Shown here piece by piece: positions 8,140-17,164 of a stretch of DNA of 41,560 bases. The DNA comes from CALEAR01 sp035301485 (GTDB taxonomy: Bacteria; Pseudomonadota; Gammaproteobacteria; Pseudomonadales; Alcanivoracaceae): assembly GCA_035301485.1 (NCBI GenBank), contig DATGUF010000052.1, positions 1 through 41,560 of the forward strand, read 5' to 3'. The stretch's first letter is position 1, and the number at the start of each line of letters is the position of its first letter. A program made the translations under genes and the position numbers. The notes under the pieces are model-generated. The model worked only from the letters and a program-made list of their open reading frames with translations, was not told the origin of the DNA and did not search any database.

Positions 8140-9195
8140 TTATTTTGGCGCAGGCATCCGCCCAATAGCCGTAATGGTTAAGCTACCAAAATAAAGCGCT
8201 TCACCCTGTTTATGTACACTTGTAATGGGTGCGTAGGCATCTTTGGCAGCATATTGTAAGTTATGCACCACTTCGCCCTCAGCATTCATCCCTAGTACAA
8301 ACGCATGCTGTTTTGCTTTCGGTTGCACGAACGTGGGCAATCGATAAGCTACCTTACGTAACCACGGCTGCCCGGCGATGGCATCGAGCATCTTATTGCG
8401 CGATGTGAACAATGCTAGCCAAAACGTTTCTTCACCATCGAAAGAAATGTTATCGGGCAAACCTGGCAAATTATCCATGAAAATATCGTGCGTTCCCTGC
8501 TTCGGACCTTTTAGCCAGTAGCGCACAATACGGTAAGCACCGGATTCTGTCACGAGTAAATATTCTTCGTTTGGCCCCAGTGCTACCCCATTGGCGAATT
8601 GCAGGCCATCCAACAAGGTGGTGACCACCCCCGTGTCTGGGTGATAGCTCAGCAATCGGCCGTTACCGCCGTGCTCTAAGATATCTGCCATAAACTCGCC
8701 GCCACCAAATTTATAGGTGGCATCAGTGAAATACATAGTGCTATCGCTGGCCACTGCTACGTCGTCTGCAAATGCGAAGCGCAAACCGTCAGCTTCTTCT
8801 GCTAATACCTTTACATCGCCCTCTAAGCTCACGGCCAACAAACCTTTATCGCCATCCGCCACAGCAATGGTACGGTTGTCTGCCCATGCCATGCCCAACG
8901 GGCGGCCGCCTGTGTTCGCGATAACAACGGGTTCTTCACCGTCCACATTAAAGCGCCTAATGGTGCCATCCACGAACCCTGCGTACATATGGCCCCGCTG
9001 ATCAAACAGAATATCTTCTGGCCCTTCTGCCACACCGTCAGCCAAGCGTTCAATCTTCGCCAAGGCGTTATTTTCCGCATAGGGGCCCACGAGCTCAGGT
9101 GCAGGTGGGGGCTGCCAAGCGACCGGCTCCAATGGCACTGGCCACAGCAACAGGTACAGCACACCTAGCAAGATCACCACAAGTAATTTCTTCAT
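8140..9195 (-). CDS. SMP-30/strictosidine-synthase-like beta-propeller protein
   Basis: A 351-residue protein with one N-terminal membrane segment (residues about 3-18, LLVVILLGVLYLLLWP), then a six-bladed propeller. Recognisable family elements are LADGVAEGPEDILFDQRGHMYAG, the acidic DDVAVASDSTMYFTDATYKF and GLQFANGVALGPNEEYLLVTES, which match the strictosidine synthase/APMAP branch with its metal-binding Asn/Asp residues. Members are lactonases or arylesterases, or lack a known activity. The anchor suggests a periplasm-facing, inner-membrane protein. The substrate is unknown. The small hypothetical gene follows on the same strand. Confidence 0.85.
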   Translation of the reverse strand: MKKLLVVILLGVLYLLLWPVPLEPVAWQPPPAPELVGPYAENNALAKIERLADGVAEGPEDILFDQRGHMYAGFVDGTIRRFNVDGEEPVVIANTGGRPLGMAWADNRTIAVADGDKGLLAVSLEGDVKVLAEEADGLRFAFADDVAVASDSTMYFTDATYKFGGGEFMADILEHGGNGRLLSYHPDTGVVTTLLDGLQFANGVALGPNEEYLLVTESGAYRIVRYWLKGPKQGTHDIFMDNLPGLPDNISFDGEETFWLALFTSRNKMLDAIAGQPWLRKVAYRLPTFVQPKAKQHAFVLGMNAEGEVVHNLQYAAKDAYAPITSVHKQGEALYFGSLTITAIGRMPAPK

Positions 9196-9492
9196 TAGAT
9201 TATCCTTTTTATGTATTGCACAGGTCGATGCGTCTTATTATTTTCTTTAATTGGTCTTCTATGGTTAAAGCAATCCTTGCCCCTTGTCTAGCGACAATTT
9301 TGGCCTAGCAACTGCCTAATTCAACACCGCTTCACCCAACCAAACGCCATGCCAAGCGCGCCGCATCAGTGCGAACGGCATAGTGTGGCGGCCTAGATAA
9401 ATGTATAGAAAGAAAAAAATGAAATACTGACTCTGAAGACAGGCCTTGGTTCGCTCAACAGCAATTGAGCAAAGGGTTTAAGCGCCTGCTGC
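9196..9492. other. Intergenic stretch without a recognised gene
   Basis: This interval holds upstream sequence of the SMP-30-like gene and the 3' flank of the exonuclease gene. One small hairpin (GCTCAA/TTGAGC near 9454-9471) is visible, without a convincing T tract. I see no RNA gene or supported ORF. Confidence 0.4.
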
Positions 9493-10197
9493 TTAAAATG
9501 AAAAAGACGGTGAGGTTTGTTGTTTAAACTGAGCGAGCTTTTGATATAAATCGGCGCTGGTGTGTATGCCTTGCTGTTGCGCTAACCGAAATAGCTGTAG
9601 CACCATTTTGGCCGTGGCATACGCATCTCCCCAAGCATGGTGCCGTTCAAGCAAAGGAATATTAAAGTAAGTGAGCCAATCGTCTAAGGTGCTTTCCTTT
9701 AATGGAGCGCCCGTTAACAAAGGGGCTAGTTCAGCCACATCTATACAGCGATGCTGCCATCGATAATCAAACGCGTTGCGCAGCTCCCGCGTAAGCAGTT
9801 GTTCGTCGTAAGGGGCGTGAAATGCTAACAGAGGGCTATCTTGGATGAACTCTAAAAAACTCAGCAGCCCCTCCTCCACCGAAACGCCTTGAGCCACTGC
9901 GTCTGGCCCCAAACCGTGTATTAACACGGAGTCTGTGACTTCGTGTTCGCGTTTTAGCACACAGTGAAAACGGTCGGCTAACACAATGCCGCCATCCTGA
10001 AGAGCCACGGCGCCAATGGCTAAAATAAGATCTTTACGTGTGTTAAGGCCCGTTGCTTCCACATCGAGCACCACGAAACGCTCCGTGAGCGCTGCGGTGC
10101 TATCGCGCGGCGCAGGCAGCTGTGCCAAACGCGCTGCCATGGAAGCCGTTAAGCTACGAGCGGGTGAGCGTCTAAACCACTGCAGCCAGCGCTTCAT
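9493..10197 (-). CDS. DEDDh 3'-5' exonuclease (DnaQ/epsilon-like)
   Basis: A 234-residue protein with all DEDDh motifs: LDVEATG with Asp45 and Glu47 (Exo I), FHAPYD with Asp131 (Exo II), and HHAWGD with His186 and Asp191 (Exo III). About 40 basic N-terminal residues precede the domain. It resembles DNA polymerase III epsilon homologues that sit beside CBS/DUF294 proteins in Proteobacteria. Its start overlaps the upstream cNMP/CBS gene by 4 bases (ATGA type), so the two are translationally coupled. Role: trimming single strands or small nucleotides; the physiological substrate is unknown. Confidence 0.93.
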   Translation of the reverse strand: MKRWLQWFRRSPARSLTASMAARLAQLPAPRDSTAALTERFVVLDVEATGLNTRKDLILAIGAVALQDGGIVLADRFHCVLKREHEVTDSVLIHGLGPDAVAQGVSVEEGLLSFLEFIQDSPLLAFHAPYDEQLLTRELRNAFDYRWQHRCIDVAELAPLLTGAPLKESTLDDWLTYFNIPLLERHHAWGDAYATAKMVLQLFRLAQQQGIHTSADLYQKLAQFKQQTSPSFSF

Positions 10198-12152
10198 AGC
10201 TTGTACCGAAACGTTAAACTGCTTTGCAAACGCTGCGCCTGGCGCAAGGATTCACGCAGAATACGTTTATCGAGGTTGTTCAATTTATGCGGAGCAATGC
10301 GGTTAGAATATTCTAACCCTTCGCGCGCTTGACGGTGGTGCTCCTGCATGCGCAGCAATTGAATGAAATGATACGCCTCTTCGTAGGCTTCGCCATCTAG
10401 CCGGTCTATTACGCCTTTACTCATGAGCAAACGCAAACGGTCTAAAGTGTTCACCGCCTCCACTCCATGGGCTAGCGCTAAAACCCGCATGCCGTCCACA
10501 AAAGGCGCTAAACCCTGAATTTTTAAATCCACTGTGTTTTTATGTTCGCCCTTTTTTGCCAAAGAGAAATCACGAAAAAAACCACCCAATGGCGGCCTGT
10601 GCTGCATGGCATTTTGCGCCAACAAACGCTGAAAACTTTTATTTTCTTGCGTGTGGCTTAGTAAATAACGGCGCAACGCTTCTACTTTTTCCACCTCACC
10701 CCAAATGCCGCGCAAATCAAAATAAATAGTGGAATACAGTAGGTTCTCTGGCGTGCTATTGCGCACTAGCGACGCAAAACGTTGCCGCCACTCTTCATAA
10801 GACAAACAAAGTTCGGGGTTGCTCGCCATAATGTTGCCAGGGCACCAAGTAAAGCCACAGGCATGCAAAGCTTTATTAATAGCATGCGCTAGCGGCAACA
10901 ATAACTGCCGAATACGTTCAGCTTCGGCAGGGGTGCTTGCTTCAAACAACATGCCGTTATCTTGGTCGGTATGCAGGGTTTGCTCTTGGCGCGCCTCACT
11001 GCCAAACACCAACCAAGTGAAAGGCACCTCAGGGGCTCCGTGTTTTTTAATCATCAGCTCAATCACACGGCACACCGTATGATCATTAAGCAGAGTAATG
11101 AGGTGTGTGAGTTGCTCTGGGCTCGCTCCTTGCGCCGTCATGCGCTCCACCAGCTGCTCCACATCTGCACGCATCATTACTAAGCTTTCCACCGTGGGGG
11201 CATTACGCAAAGTGCGGGCCAAATGCACTAAATCCATGCGTTGCAGTGCAAACAAATCACGCTCAGAAATCATGCCCACCAAACGGCCCTGTTCCACAAT
11301 ACACAGGTGGGCAATATGCTGTTCTGTCATGGCCACTGCTGCGTCAAACGCAGTATGGCGTGGCGACAAATAGGTGGGGTTCGCTGTCATCACGGTGCTC
11401 ACGGGCTGCTCTAGCTCATGCGCTTGTGAAGCAATTACCGTACGTAAATCGCGCAAGGTGAAAATACCCACGGGGAAATTCGCTTCATTCACAATGGGCA
11501 AACTGCCCACCTGCTGCTCATGCATTAAACGCACCGCGTCACGAATAGGCAGCTCGCCACTGCCCGTTACAGGCTCACGCAGCACCAACTCAGAGAGGCT
11601 GGTATCAAGGCTGTATTGCGTGCCCACTGTGGCCGCAGCCTGTTGGCGTATTTGTTGCACAGCGTGGTCGAGCAAACCACTAATGCCGCGCACACAATAA
11701 TCGCGGAACACAACACAATGGTTCAGCAAATAAACGAAAGCGGGCTTGCTTACGAGCAAACAAAAAGTATCTTCTGCCGCTAAATGCGTAGTGCGTGTGG
11801 CACGCTCAGCCATCAAAGCGGAAATGGGGAAACACTCCCCCATGGTAATTTCAAAAGTGGTTTTTTCTTCTAATTCTGTTTGTTCGCTAACATCTTCAAA
11901 CTGGAAATTTCTCAGCCCAATAATGCGCCCTTGCTTCACAATATAAAAATGCTCGATAGGGCCATCACTGGGGCTAATAATGGACTCATGCTTGCCATAG
12001 AAACGTAGAATGCTGTGCTCGATTAAATAGCCCACATGCGTATCTTCCATTTGATTAAACGGAGGATATTCACGCAGAAAACTCATAATGCCTTGTAAGT
12101 TATCTTCTACAGCCGTGCGCGCCACCGCAGAATCTACATTCTTTTTGCGCAT
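10194..12152 (-). CDS. Cyclic-nucleotide-binding/CBS/DUF294 nucleotidyltransferase-like protein
   Basis: A 652-residue cytoplasmic signalling protein. Domains in order: cNMP-binding fold (about 30-150, with FYIVKQGRI), a CBS pair (about 185-305, LPIRDAVRLM...SLPIV and LVGMISERDLF), a DUF294 nucleotidyltransferase-like domain with FGSEARQEQTLHTDQDNG (Gly-Ser at 384-385, Asp396 and Asp398), and the DUF294 C-terminal helical domain (about 515-640). This is the domain order of the GlnD-related proteins paired with a DnaQ-like exonuclease, which here overlaps it by 4 bases. The nucleotide ligand and transfer target are not known. Confidence 0.93.
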   Translation of the reverse strand: MRKKNVDSAVARTAVEDNLQGIMSFLREYPPFNQMEDTHVGYLIEHSILRFYGKHESIISPSDGPIEHFYIVKQGRIIGLRNFQFEDVSEQTELEEKTTFEITMGECFPISALMAERATRTTHLAAEDTFCLLVSKPAFVYLLNHCVVFRDYCVRGISGLLDHAVQQIRQQAAATVGTQYSLDTSLSELVLREPVTGSGELPIRDAVRLMHEQQVGSLPIVNEANFPVGIFTLRDLRTVIASQAHELEQPVSTVMTANPTYLSPRHTAFDAAVAMTEQHIAHLCIVEQGRLVGMISERDLFALQRMDLVHLARTLRNAPTVESLVMMRADVEQLVERMTAQGASPEQLTHLITLLNDHTVCRVIELMIKKHGAPEVPFTWLVFGSEARQEQTLHTDQDNGMLFEASTPAEAERIRQLLLPLAHAINKALHACGFTWCPGNIMASNPELCLSYEEWRQRFASLVRNSTPENLLYSTIYFDLRGIWGEVEKVEALRRYLLSHTQENKSFQRLLAQNAMQHRPPLGGFFRDFSLAKKGEHKNTVDLKIQGLAPFVDGMRVLALAHGVEAVNTLDRLRLLMSKGVIDRLDGEAYEEAYHFIQLLRMQEHHRQAREGLEYSNRIAPHKLNNLDKRILRESLRQAQRLQSSLTFRYKL

Positions 12153-12244
12153 ATGGAACCTCTATTATTCTTTTTTAATAAGCATAGAGGAGTATGACGC
12201 ATGTTGCTGCCGCACCAAAGTATGAGGATCAAAAAAAGGAAGGA

Positions 12245-12601
12245 TTAATTTTTCAGGTAATCGCGCAGTTGCTCTAATTCAGCAAGCACTTCTTCAATCA
12301 AACGGCTAGAACCCGTGCCTAGCACCGCTACTTCTCCCGCCAATTGCTGGCGTGCACCTTCAATAGTAAAACCTTGATCGTACAATAAAGTACGAATTTG
12401 ACGTACTAACAACACATCTTCGCGCTGGTAATAACGGCGGTTGCCACGGCGTTTCACCGGCTTCAATTGGCTGAATTCTTGCTCCCAATAGCGCAGCACG
12501 TGCGGTTTTAAATCGCACAGCTCGCCCACTTCACCAATGGTGAAGTAACGTTTATCGGGTATCTCAGGTAAAGCTGGATCACTCTGAGTCAGCGCTTGCA
12601 T
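12245..12601 (-). CDS. MerR-family transcriptional regulator downstream of ihfA
   Basis: A 118-residue protein with an N-terminal winged helix (YFTIGEVGELCDLKPHVLRY, then WEQEFSQLKPVKRRGNRRYY, residues about 20-57) and a short coiled C-terminal dimer helix. No metal-binding Cys cluster is seen. This is the small MerR homologue that conservatively follows ihfA in Gammaproteobacteria. The ATG start overlaps the end of ihfA by 23 bases, implying coupled translation; no later start retains the conserved N-terminus. Regulon unknown. Confidence 0.9.
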   Translation of the reverse strand: MQALTQSDPALPEIPDKRYFTIGEVGELCDLKPHVLRYWEQEFSQLKPVKRRGNRRYYQREDVLLVRQIRTLLYDQGFTIEGARQQLAGEVAVLGTGSSRLIEEVLAELEQLRDYLKN

Positions 12602-12884
12602 ACTTATCTACCTGTTGGCGTAATTTTTGGCCTGGCTTGAACGTCACCACTCGGCGTGCAGACACTGCTACTTCTTCACCGGTTTTTGGGTTACGGCCAG
12701 GGCGCTCACTCTTATCGCGCAAATCAAAGTTACCAAAGCCTGATAACTTGATGGGCACATTCGAGGATAAGGCCACGGTCACCTCTTCAAAAAACATTTC
12801 CACCAGCTCTTTCGCCTCGCGTTTATTCACGCCTAGCGTTTCGTGCAAGCGGTCAACTAAGGCTGCTTTGGTTAAGGTGGTCAT
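12579..12884 (-). CDS. ihfA: Integration host factor subunit alpha
   Basis: A 101-residue HU/IHF-fold protein, the length usual for IhfA. The DNA-intercalating arm with GRNPKTGEEVAVSARRVVTF (Pro at the kink) and the dimerisation helices (LTKAALVDRLHETLG) are intact. IHF alpha pairs with IHF beta to bend DNA at specific sites, acting in transcription, recombination and phage integration. It follows pheT by 37 bp, the conserved gammaproteobacterial arrangement, and its tail overlaps the MerR gene. Confidence 0.97.
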   Translation of the reverse strand: MTTLTKAALVDRLHETLGVNKREAKELVEMFFEEVTVALSSNVPIKLSGFGNFDLRDKSERPGRNPKTGEEVAVSARRVVTFKPGQKLRQQVDKYASADSE

Positions 12885-12921
12885 GGCCTCTCCTTCGATT
12901 GTAGTTGTTATTGCTATCTAC

Positions 12922-15306
12922 TTATTCACGTAGTGTAGCACCGGCATCTGCTTTTACGCGCGCCAGAATACTGTCAATTAGTTGATTAATATCAGAATCC
13001 TTAAGAGTGCGTGATGGGTCTTGGAACGTCAAGCCCACAGCGATACTCTTCTTCTCTTCACCAAGAGATTCGCCCTGATAAACATCTAACAGCTCCACTC
13101 GTGTTAGCGCAGCACCGGCCGCGGCACGAATAGCTTCTAGCAACGTGGCAGCCGGCACAGATTCAGCCATCACCAAAGCGAGATCACGGCGCACCGCCGG
13201 CTGATCTGACAATGGGCTGAACGCGGGCACTTTACCTTGTGCAAGCACCTCTGCTTTTAGTTCAAACAGATAAATATCTTTAGCCACATCCAGCTGCTTG
13301 GCAACACCTGGATGCAAGCGCCCGACCCAACCCACAGACTCACCATTGCGCAGCACCTCTGCACTCTGGCCTGGGTGGAGCACGGGGTGCTCTGCGGCGA
13401 CAAAACTGTATTCTTCAGCCACCCCACCTAACGCTAACAGGGCTTCAACGTCTGCTTTAATATCGTAGAAATCCACCGCACTGGGGACAGCAGAGAAGTG
13501 ACGTGGTGTTGCATTACCATACAACAAACCAGCGATCATGGGCTCTTGCTGCAATTCATCGATGGAAGCGCCTGGTACAAAGCGCAGCCCTTGCTCAAAC
13601 AAGCGCAAGCGCGACACTTGGCGGTTCAAATTACGCTGTGCCGTGGGCAGCATGCCGGCCCACAACGTGGTGCGCATTACAGATAAATCACGTGACAGCG
13701 GATTGGCCAACGCCAAAGGCTCAACATTCGGCGCCAAAGCTGCTTGAATGCTAGGGTCCACAAATGAATATGTGATCACTTCACGGTAGCCGCGGTCATT
13801 AAGGGTGTCGGCGAGCTTGCGGCTATTGAGGTGCGCCTCTTCTAACTGCGCGTGGCCACCGGAAATAGCGGGTAAACGAATCGGCAAGCGGTCGTAACCA
13901 TAAATGCGCGCGATCTCTTCAATGAGATCTTCTTCAATGGCCATGTCAAAGCGCCAACTAGGGCCAGTCACCTGCCACTGCCCTGCGCCTTGTTTAACCA
14001 CATCCATGCCAAGCGCGGTTAGCGCCTTTTCAATATCGGCTTCTGGTACGGAGAAACCGAGTAAACGAGTAACGCGCTCAGCACTCAAAGCAATGGCTTG
14101 ATTGGCGGGCAAATGTTCTGCCGAGGCCACTTCTAACACGGGCCCTGCTTCACCGCCTGCCAATGCAAGAATTAATGCCGTCGCACGCTCCATGGCTTGG
14201 GCCTGAAGCTGCGGATCCACACCGCGTTCGAAGCGGTGCGAGGAATCCGTGTGTAAACCGTAACCACGTGCTTTACCCACCACTTTTAGCGGCGCAAAGA
14301 AAGCACATTCGAGCACAATGTCTTTGGTGCCGGCCGACACGGCAGACTCTTCACCGCCGGTAATGCCTGCCAAGGCTAAAGCGTTGTTGTCGTCTGCAAT
14401 CACCAAGGAGTCTGCGGTTAAGGTGAGTTTTTCACCTCCTAAAGCAGCGAGTTTTTCGCCCTCTTTGGCATAACGCACCTGGATGCTGCCATCGATTTTT
14501 GCCTTATCAAACGCATGCAACGGTTGGCCGAGTTCTATTAATACGTAGTTGGTGACATCCACGATGGGATCAACAGAACGCATGCCAGAACGGCGCAAGC
14601 GCTCTTGCAACCACACAGGGCTCGTGAGGCTCGCATCCACATTACGAATAACACGCGACAAGTAGCGTGGGCAGCCTTCAGGCGCATGCACAGCTACTGA
14701 CATCACTTCATCGTGGCTCGCAGGTACCGCGTCTATGCTAGGTGCTTGTACAGCAATATCATTCAGCACACCCACTTCACGGGCCACCCCACGAATGCTT
14801 AAACAATCCGCACGGTTAGGCGTTAAATCCACCTCAATTAAGGTGTCATCTAATTGCAAATATTCGCGAATGCACTGGCCTAACGGAGCGTCTGCAGGCA
14901 GCTCTAACAAGCCATCCACAATATCTTCTAAGCCAAGCTCTGAAGCACTGCACAGCATGCCGCGGGAGGGCTGGCCGCGCAACTTGGCTTTTTTAATTTT
15001 GAAATCGCCTGGCAACACAGCACCTACACGCGCCACAGGGGCTTTCATGCCCACACGTACGTTTGGGGCGCCACACACAATAGTGTGCTGCTCAGTGCCG
15101 TCGTTCACTTCACACACTGATAATTTGTCGGCATCGGGGTGTTGTGCCACGCTTACCACTTCACCCACAACAACGCCGGTAAAAGCGGGAGCGGCAGGTT
15201 CAACGCCGTCCACTTCTAAACCAGCCATGGTAATTTGATGGCATAAATCAGCTGAATTTAAATCTGGGTTGGCCCACTCTCTGAGCCAAGCTTCACTTAT
15301 TAACAT
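12922..15306 (-). CDS. pheT: Phenylalanine--tRNA ligase beta subunit
   Basis: The ATG at 15306 (MLISEAWLREWANPD) gives 794 residues, the standard length, with AAGGA just upstream; an earlier start at 15360 would enter pheS and is rejected. Domains in order: EMAP/OB-type tRNA-binding domain (about 39-150, HPDADKLSVCEV), B3/B4 editing domain (about 200-400), B5, the catalytic-like B6/B7 core (with EIARIYGYDRLP), and the C-terminal anticodon-binding ferredoxin fold (DQPAVRRDLAL). With PheS it forms the alpha2-beta2 enzyme charging tRNA-Phe. Sixteen bases separate it from pheS. Confidence 0.97.
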   Translation of the reverse strand: MLISEAWLREWANPDLNSADLCHQITMAGLEVDGVEPAAPAFTGVVVGEVVSVAQHPDADKLSVCEVNDGTEQHTIVCGAPNVRVGMKAPVARVGAVLPGDFKIKKAKLRGQPSRGMLCSASELGLEDIVDGLLELPADAPLGQCIREYLQLDDTLIEVDLTPNRADCLSIRGVAREVGVLNDIAVQAPSIDAVPASHDEVMSVAVHAPEGCPRYLSRVIRNVDASLTSPVWLQERLRRSGMRSVDPIVDVTNYVLIELGQPLHAFDKAKIDGSIQVRYAKEGEKLAALGGEKLTLTADSLVIADDNNALALAGITGGEESAVSAGTKDIVLECAFFAPLKVVGKARGYGLHTDSSHRFERGVDPQLQAQAMERATALILALAGGEAGPVLEVASAEHLPANQAIALSAERVTRLLGFSVPEADIEKALTALGMDVVKQGAGQWQVTGPSWRFDMAIEEDLIEEIARIYGYDRLPIRLPAISGGHAQLEEAHLNSRKLADTLNDRGYREVITYSFVDPSIQAALAPNVEPLALANPLSRDLSVMRTTLWAGMLPTAQRNLNRQVSRLRLFEQGLRFVPGASIDELQQEPMIAGLLYGNATPRHFSAVPSAVDFYDIKADVEALLALGGVAEEYSFVAAEHPVLHPGQSAEVLRNGESVGWVGRLHPGVAKQLDVAKDIYLFELKAEVLAQGKVPAFSPLSDQPAVRRDLALVMAESVPAATLLEAIRAAAGAALTRVELLDVYQGESLGEEKKSIAVGLTFQDPSRTLKDSDINQLIDSILARVKADAGATLRE

Positions 15307-15322
15307 GCTACTTAATCCTTGC

Positions 15323-16342
15323 TCAGTGGAATTGGGCGAGAAAACGTTCGTCGTTTTCAAAGAACAGGCGTAAATCGTTCACGCCGTAACGCAACATGGC
15401 TAAGCGTTCGATGCCCATGCCGAAAGCAAAACCAGAGTATTCTTCTGGATCAACGCCACCGTGGCGTAACACTTTCGGGTGCACCATGCCGCAACCCATA
15501 ATTTCAAGCCAACCTGTTTGTTGGCACACACGGCAACCTACACCGCCGCACTGCGTACAGCCAATATCCACTTCTGCCGAGGGCTCAGTAAAAGGGAAAT
15601 AAGATGGACGGAAACGCACAGGCAAATCTTCCACTTCAAAAATATGGCGCAAAAAAGCCGCCACGGTACCGCGCAAATCTGCCAAAGTAATACCCTTATC
15701 CACTAACAAACCTTCCACTTGGTGGAACATAGGGGTGTGGGTAACGTCTGAATCACTGCGGTAAACACGGCCTGGAGCAATAATGCTAAACGGCGGCTTG
15801 CCTGCCTCCATGGTGCGCACTTGTACGGGCGATGTGTGTGTTCGCAGCAAATGGCTTGCATCAAAGTAAAAGGTATCGTGCATGGCGCGCGCAGGGTGAT
15901 GATCTGGAATATTCAGCGCTTCAAAGTTATGGAAGTCATCTTCCACTTCCGGCCCTTCAACAATGTCGTAACCAAGGCCCACAAAAAAATCTTCAATGCG
16001 GCGGCGCATACGCGTTACCGGGTGCAAACTGCCAGGTTTTTCACCACGGCCCGGCAACGTTACATCGATGCGCTCACTGGCCAATTGCTCCGCCAGTGCT
16101 GCGGATGCCAACGCCTCTTTGCGCTCTTCAATAGCTTGTTGCACACGTTGGCGCGCTTCGTTAATCACCGCACCAGCTTTAGGGCGCTCTTCTGCGGAGA
16201 GCTTACCCAACCCTTTGAGCAAAGCGCTGATGGAGCCTTTTTTGCCCAAATATTTAACTCTTACTTCATCCAACTCACGCAAAGCACTGGCGTTTGCTAC
16301 TTCTGCAAGCGCGGCTTCTGTTAAGGGTTGAAGATCTTCCAT
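15323..16342 (-). CDS. pheS: Phenylalanine--tRNA ligase alpha subunit
   Basis: A 339-residue class II aminoacyl-tRNA synthetase subunit, with an N-terminal coiled coil (residues 1-90) and the catalytic domain. Motif 2 (RVYRSDSDVTHTPMFHQVEG), the Phe-pocket segment RFRPSYFPFTEPSAEVD and motif 3 (GFAFGMGIERLAMLRYG) are intact. A zinc-like Cys cluster (CTQCGGVGCRVC) near 265-276 is typical for bacterial PheS of this clade. It starts about 90 bp after a strong terminator that separates it from rplT, so readthrough or an extra promoter must supply its transcription. Confidence 0.97.
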   Translation of the reverse strand: MEDLQPLTEAALAEVANASALRELDEVRVKYLGKKGSISALLKGLGKLSAEERPKAGAVINEARQRVQQAIEERKEALASAALAEQLASERIDVTLPGRGEKPGSLHPVTRMRRRIEDFFVGLGYDIVEGPEVEDDFHNFEALNIPDHHPARAMHDTFYFDASHLLRTHTSPVQVRTMEAGKPPFSIIAPGRVYRSDSDVTHTPMFHQVEGLLVDKGITLADLRGTVAAFLRHIFEVEDLPVRFRPSYFPFTEPSAEVDIGCTQCGGVGCRVCQQTGWLEIMGCGMVHPKVLRHGGVDPEEYSGFAFGMGIERLAMLRYGVNDLRLFFENDERFLAQFH

Positions 16343-16430
16343 TATTGTCTCCGGCTAAATCATCGTTGGCGAATGCCAAAAGCGAAAGAAATGATGGCCG
16401 CTTTCATGATTGGCGTGTTAGTGGTTCGCA

Positions 16431-16468
16431 AACAAAAACAGGGAAAGAGCACGAGCTCTTCCCCTGTT
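16431..16468 (-). terminator. Terminator/attenuator-like hairpin between rplT and pheS
   Basis: On the minus strand arms 16468-16455 and 16450-16437 form a 14-bp stem with one G-U pair and a four-base loop, followed by a T-rich tract. It lies downstream of rplT and upstream of pheS, where Enterobacteria carry the pheM attenuator. A second perfect hairpin (CATCGCT-4-AGCGATG, 16472-16489) is just upstream in the transcript. I find no Phe-rich leader peptide before it. Confidence 0.85.
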
Positions 16469-16516
16469 CTTCATCGCTATGCAGCGATGCTGTTCACATT
16501 CTGTCTAGCATATGAC

Positions 16517-16876
16517 TCAGGCAGCAAGGCTCGCTTTGGCTTTTTCAACTAAAGCACCAAAAGCGGCTTTATCATGCACTGCTAGGTCTGCTAATACTTT
16601 ACGGTCGATTTCAATTGAGGACTTTTTCAAGCCATTAATGAAACGGCTGTAAGACAACTCGTGCTGACGCGCACCAGCATTAATACGTACAATCCACAAA
16701 CGGCGGAATTGACGCTTTCTTACTTTACGGTCGCGGTAAGCATACTGGCCTGCACGCAATACCGACTGCACCGCGGTGCGGTAAGAACGGCTGCGGGCAC
16801 CATAGTAGCCTTTCGCTAGTTTTAAAATTTTCTTGTGACGACGGCGTGTTTGTACACCACGTTTTACTCGAGCCAT
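16517..16876 (-). CDS. rplT: 50S ribosomal protein L20
   Basis: A 119-residue, highly basic protein of standard length beginning MARVKRGVQTRRRHKKIL; the core RQFRRLWIVRINAGAR and the C-terminal globular part (SYSRFINGLKKSSIEIDRK) match L20. It is needed for early 50S assembly and in E. coli represses its own operon by binding the leader of infC-rpmI-rplT mRNA. It follows rpmI by 46 bp. Confidence 0.98.
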   Translation of the reverse strand: MARVKRGVQTRRRHKKILKLAKGYYGARSRSYRTAVQSVLRAGQYAYRDRKVRKRQFRRLWIVRINAGARQHELSYSRFINGLKKSSIEIDRKVLADLAVHDKAAFGALVEKAKASLAA

Positions 16877-16922
16877 GATTCAATTCTCCAAAAGCCAGGC
16901 AACCCTGGGTAATTAAAAAGGG

Positions 16923-17117
16923 TTAAACACCCGGTAACATACGCTTAACTAAGGCAACATCGGCAGCGTGCACTTGCGTTCTTGGACGCAACTGACGAAT
17001 ACGCTTAGGGGTTTTCTTAGTTAGGATGTGGCTTTTGAACGCCTGCTTACGTTTGAAACCGGAGGCGGTTTTCTTAAAACGCTTTGCTGCCCCGCGGTTT
17101 GATTTCATCTTTGGCAT
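16923..17117 (-). CDS. rpmI: 50S ribosomal protein L35
   Basis: A 64-residue basic protein of standard length, beginning MPKMKSNRGAAKRFKKT and ending in the family-typical ADVALVKRMLPG. It lies between infC and rplT in the conserved order. Confidence 0.98.
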   Translation of the reverse strand: MPKMKSNRGAAKRFKKTASGFKRKQAFKSHILTKKTPKRIRQLRPRTQVHAADVALVKRMLPGV

Positions 17118-17164
17118 TTTATGCTCTCAAGTTTGTTGATTAATTTACACCGACGTTATGTCGA

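Noticed and set aside
12153..12244. A tRNA or small RNA between the DUF294 gene and the merR gene
   Set aside because: The 92-base gap shows no cloverleaf, T-loop motif or strong hairpin.
14735..15238. A 167-codon plus-strand frame within pheT
   Set aside because: It is antisense to a fully conserved pheT; composition shadow only.
15821..16324. A 167-codon plus-strand frame within pheS
   Set aside because: Antisense to conserved pheS with no recognisable protein character.
16343..16489. A short leader ORF (ATG inside the first hairpin, product with LFLF near its end) before pheS
   Set aside because: It has no ribosome-binding site, runs through the terminator itself and holds only two Phe codons, so it cannot work as a classical pheM-type leader.
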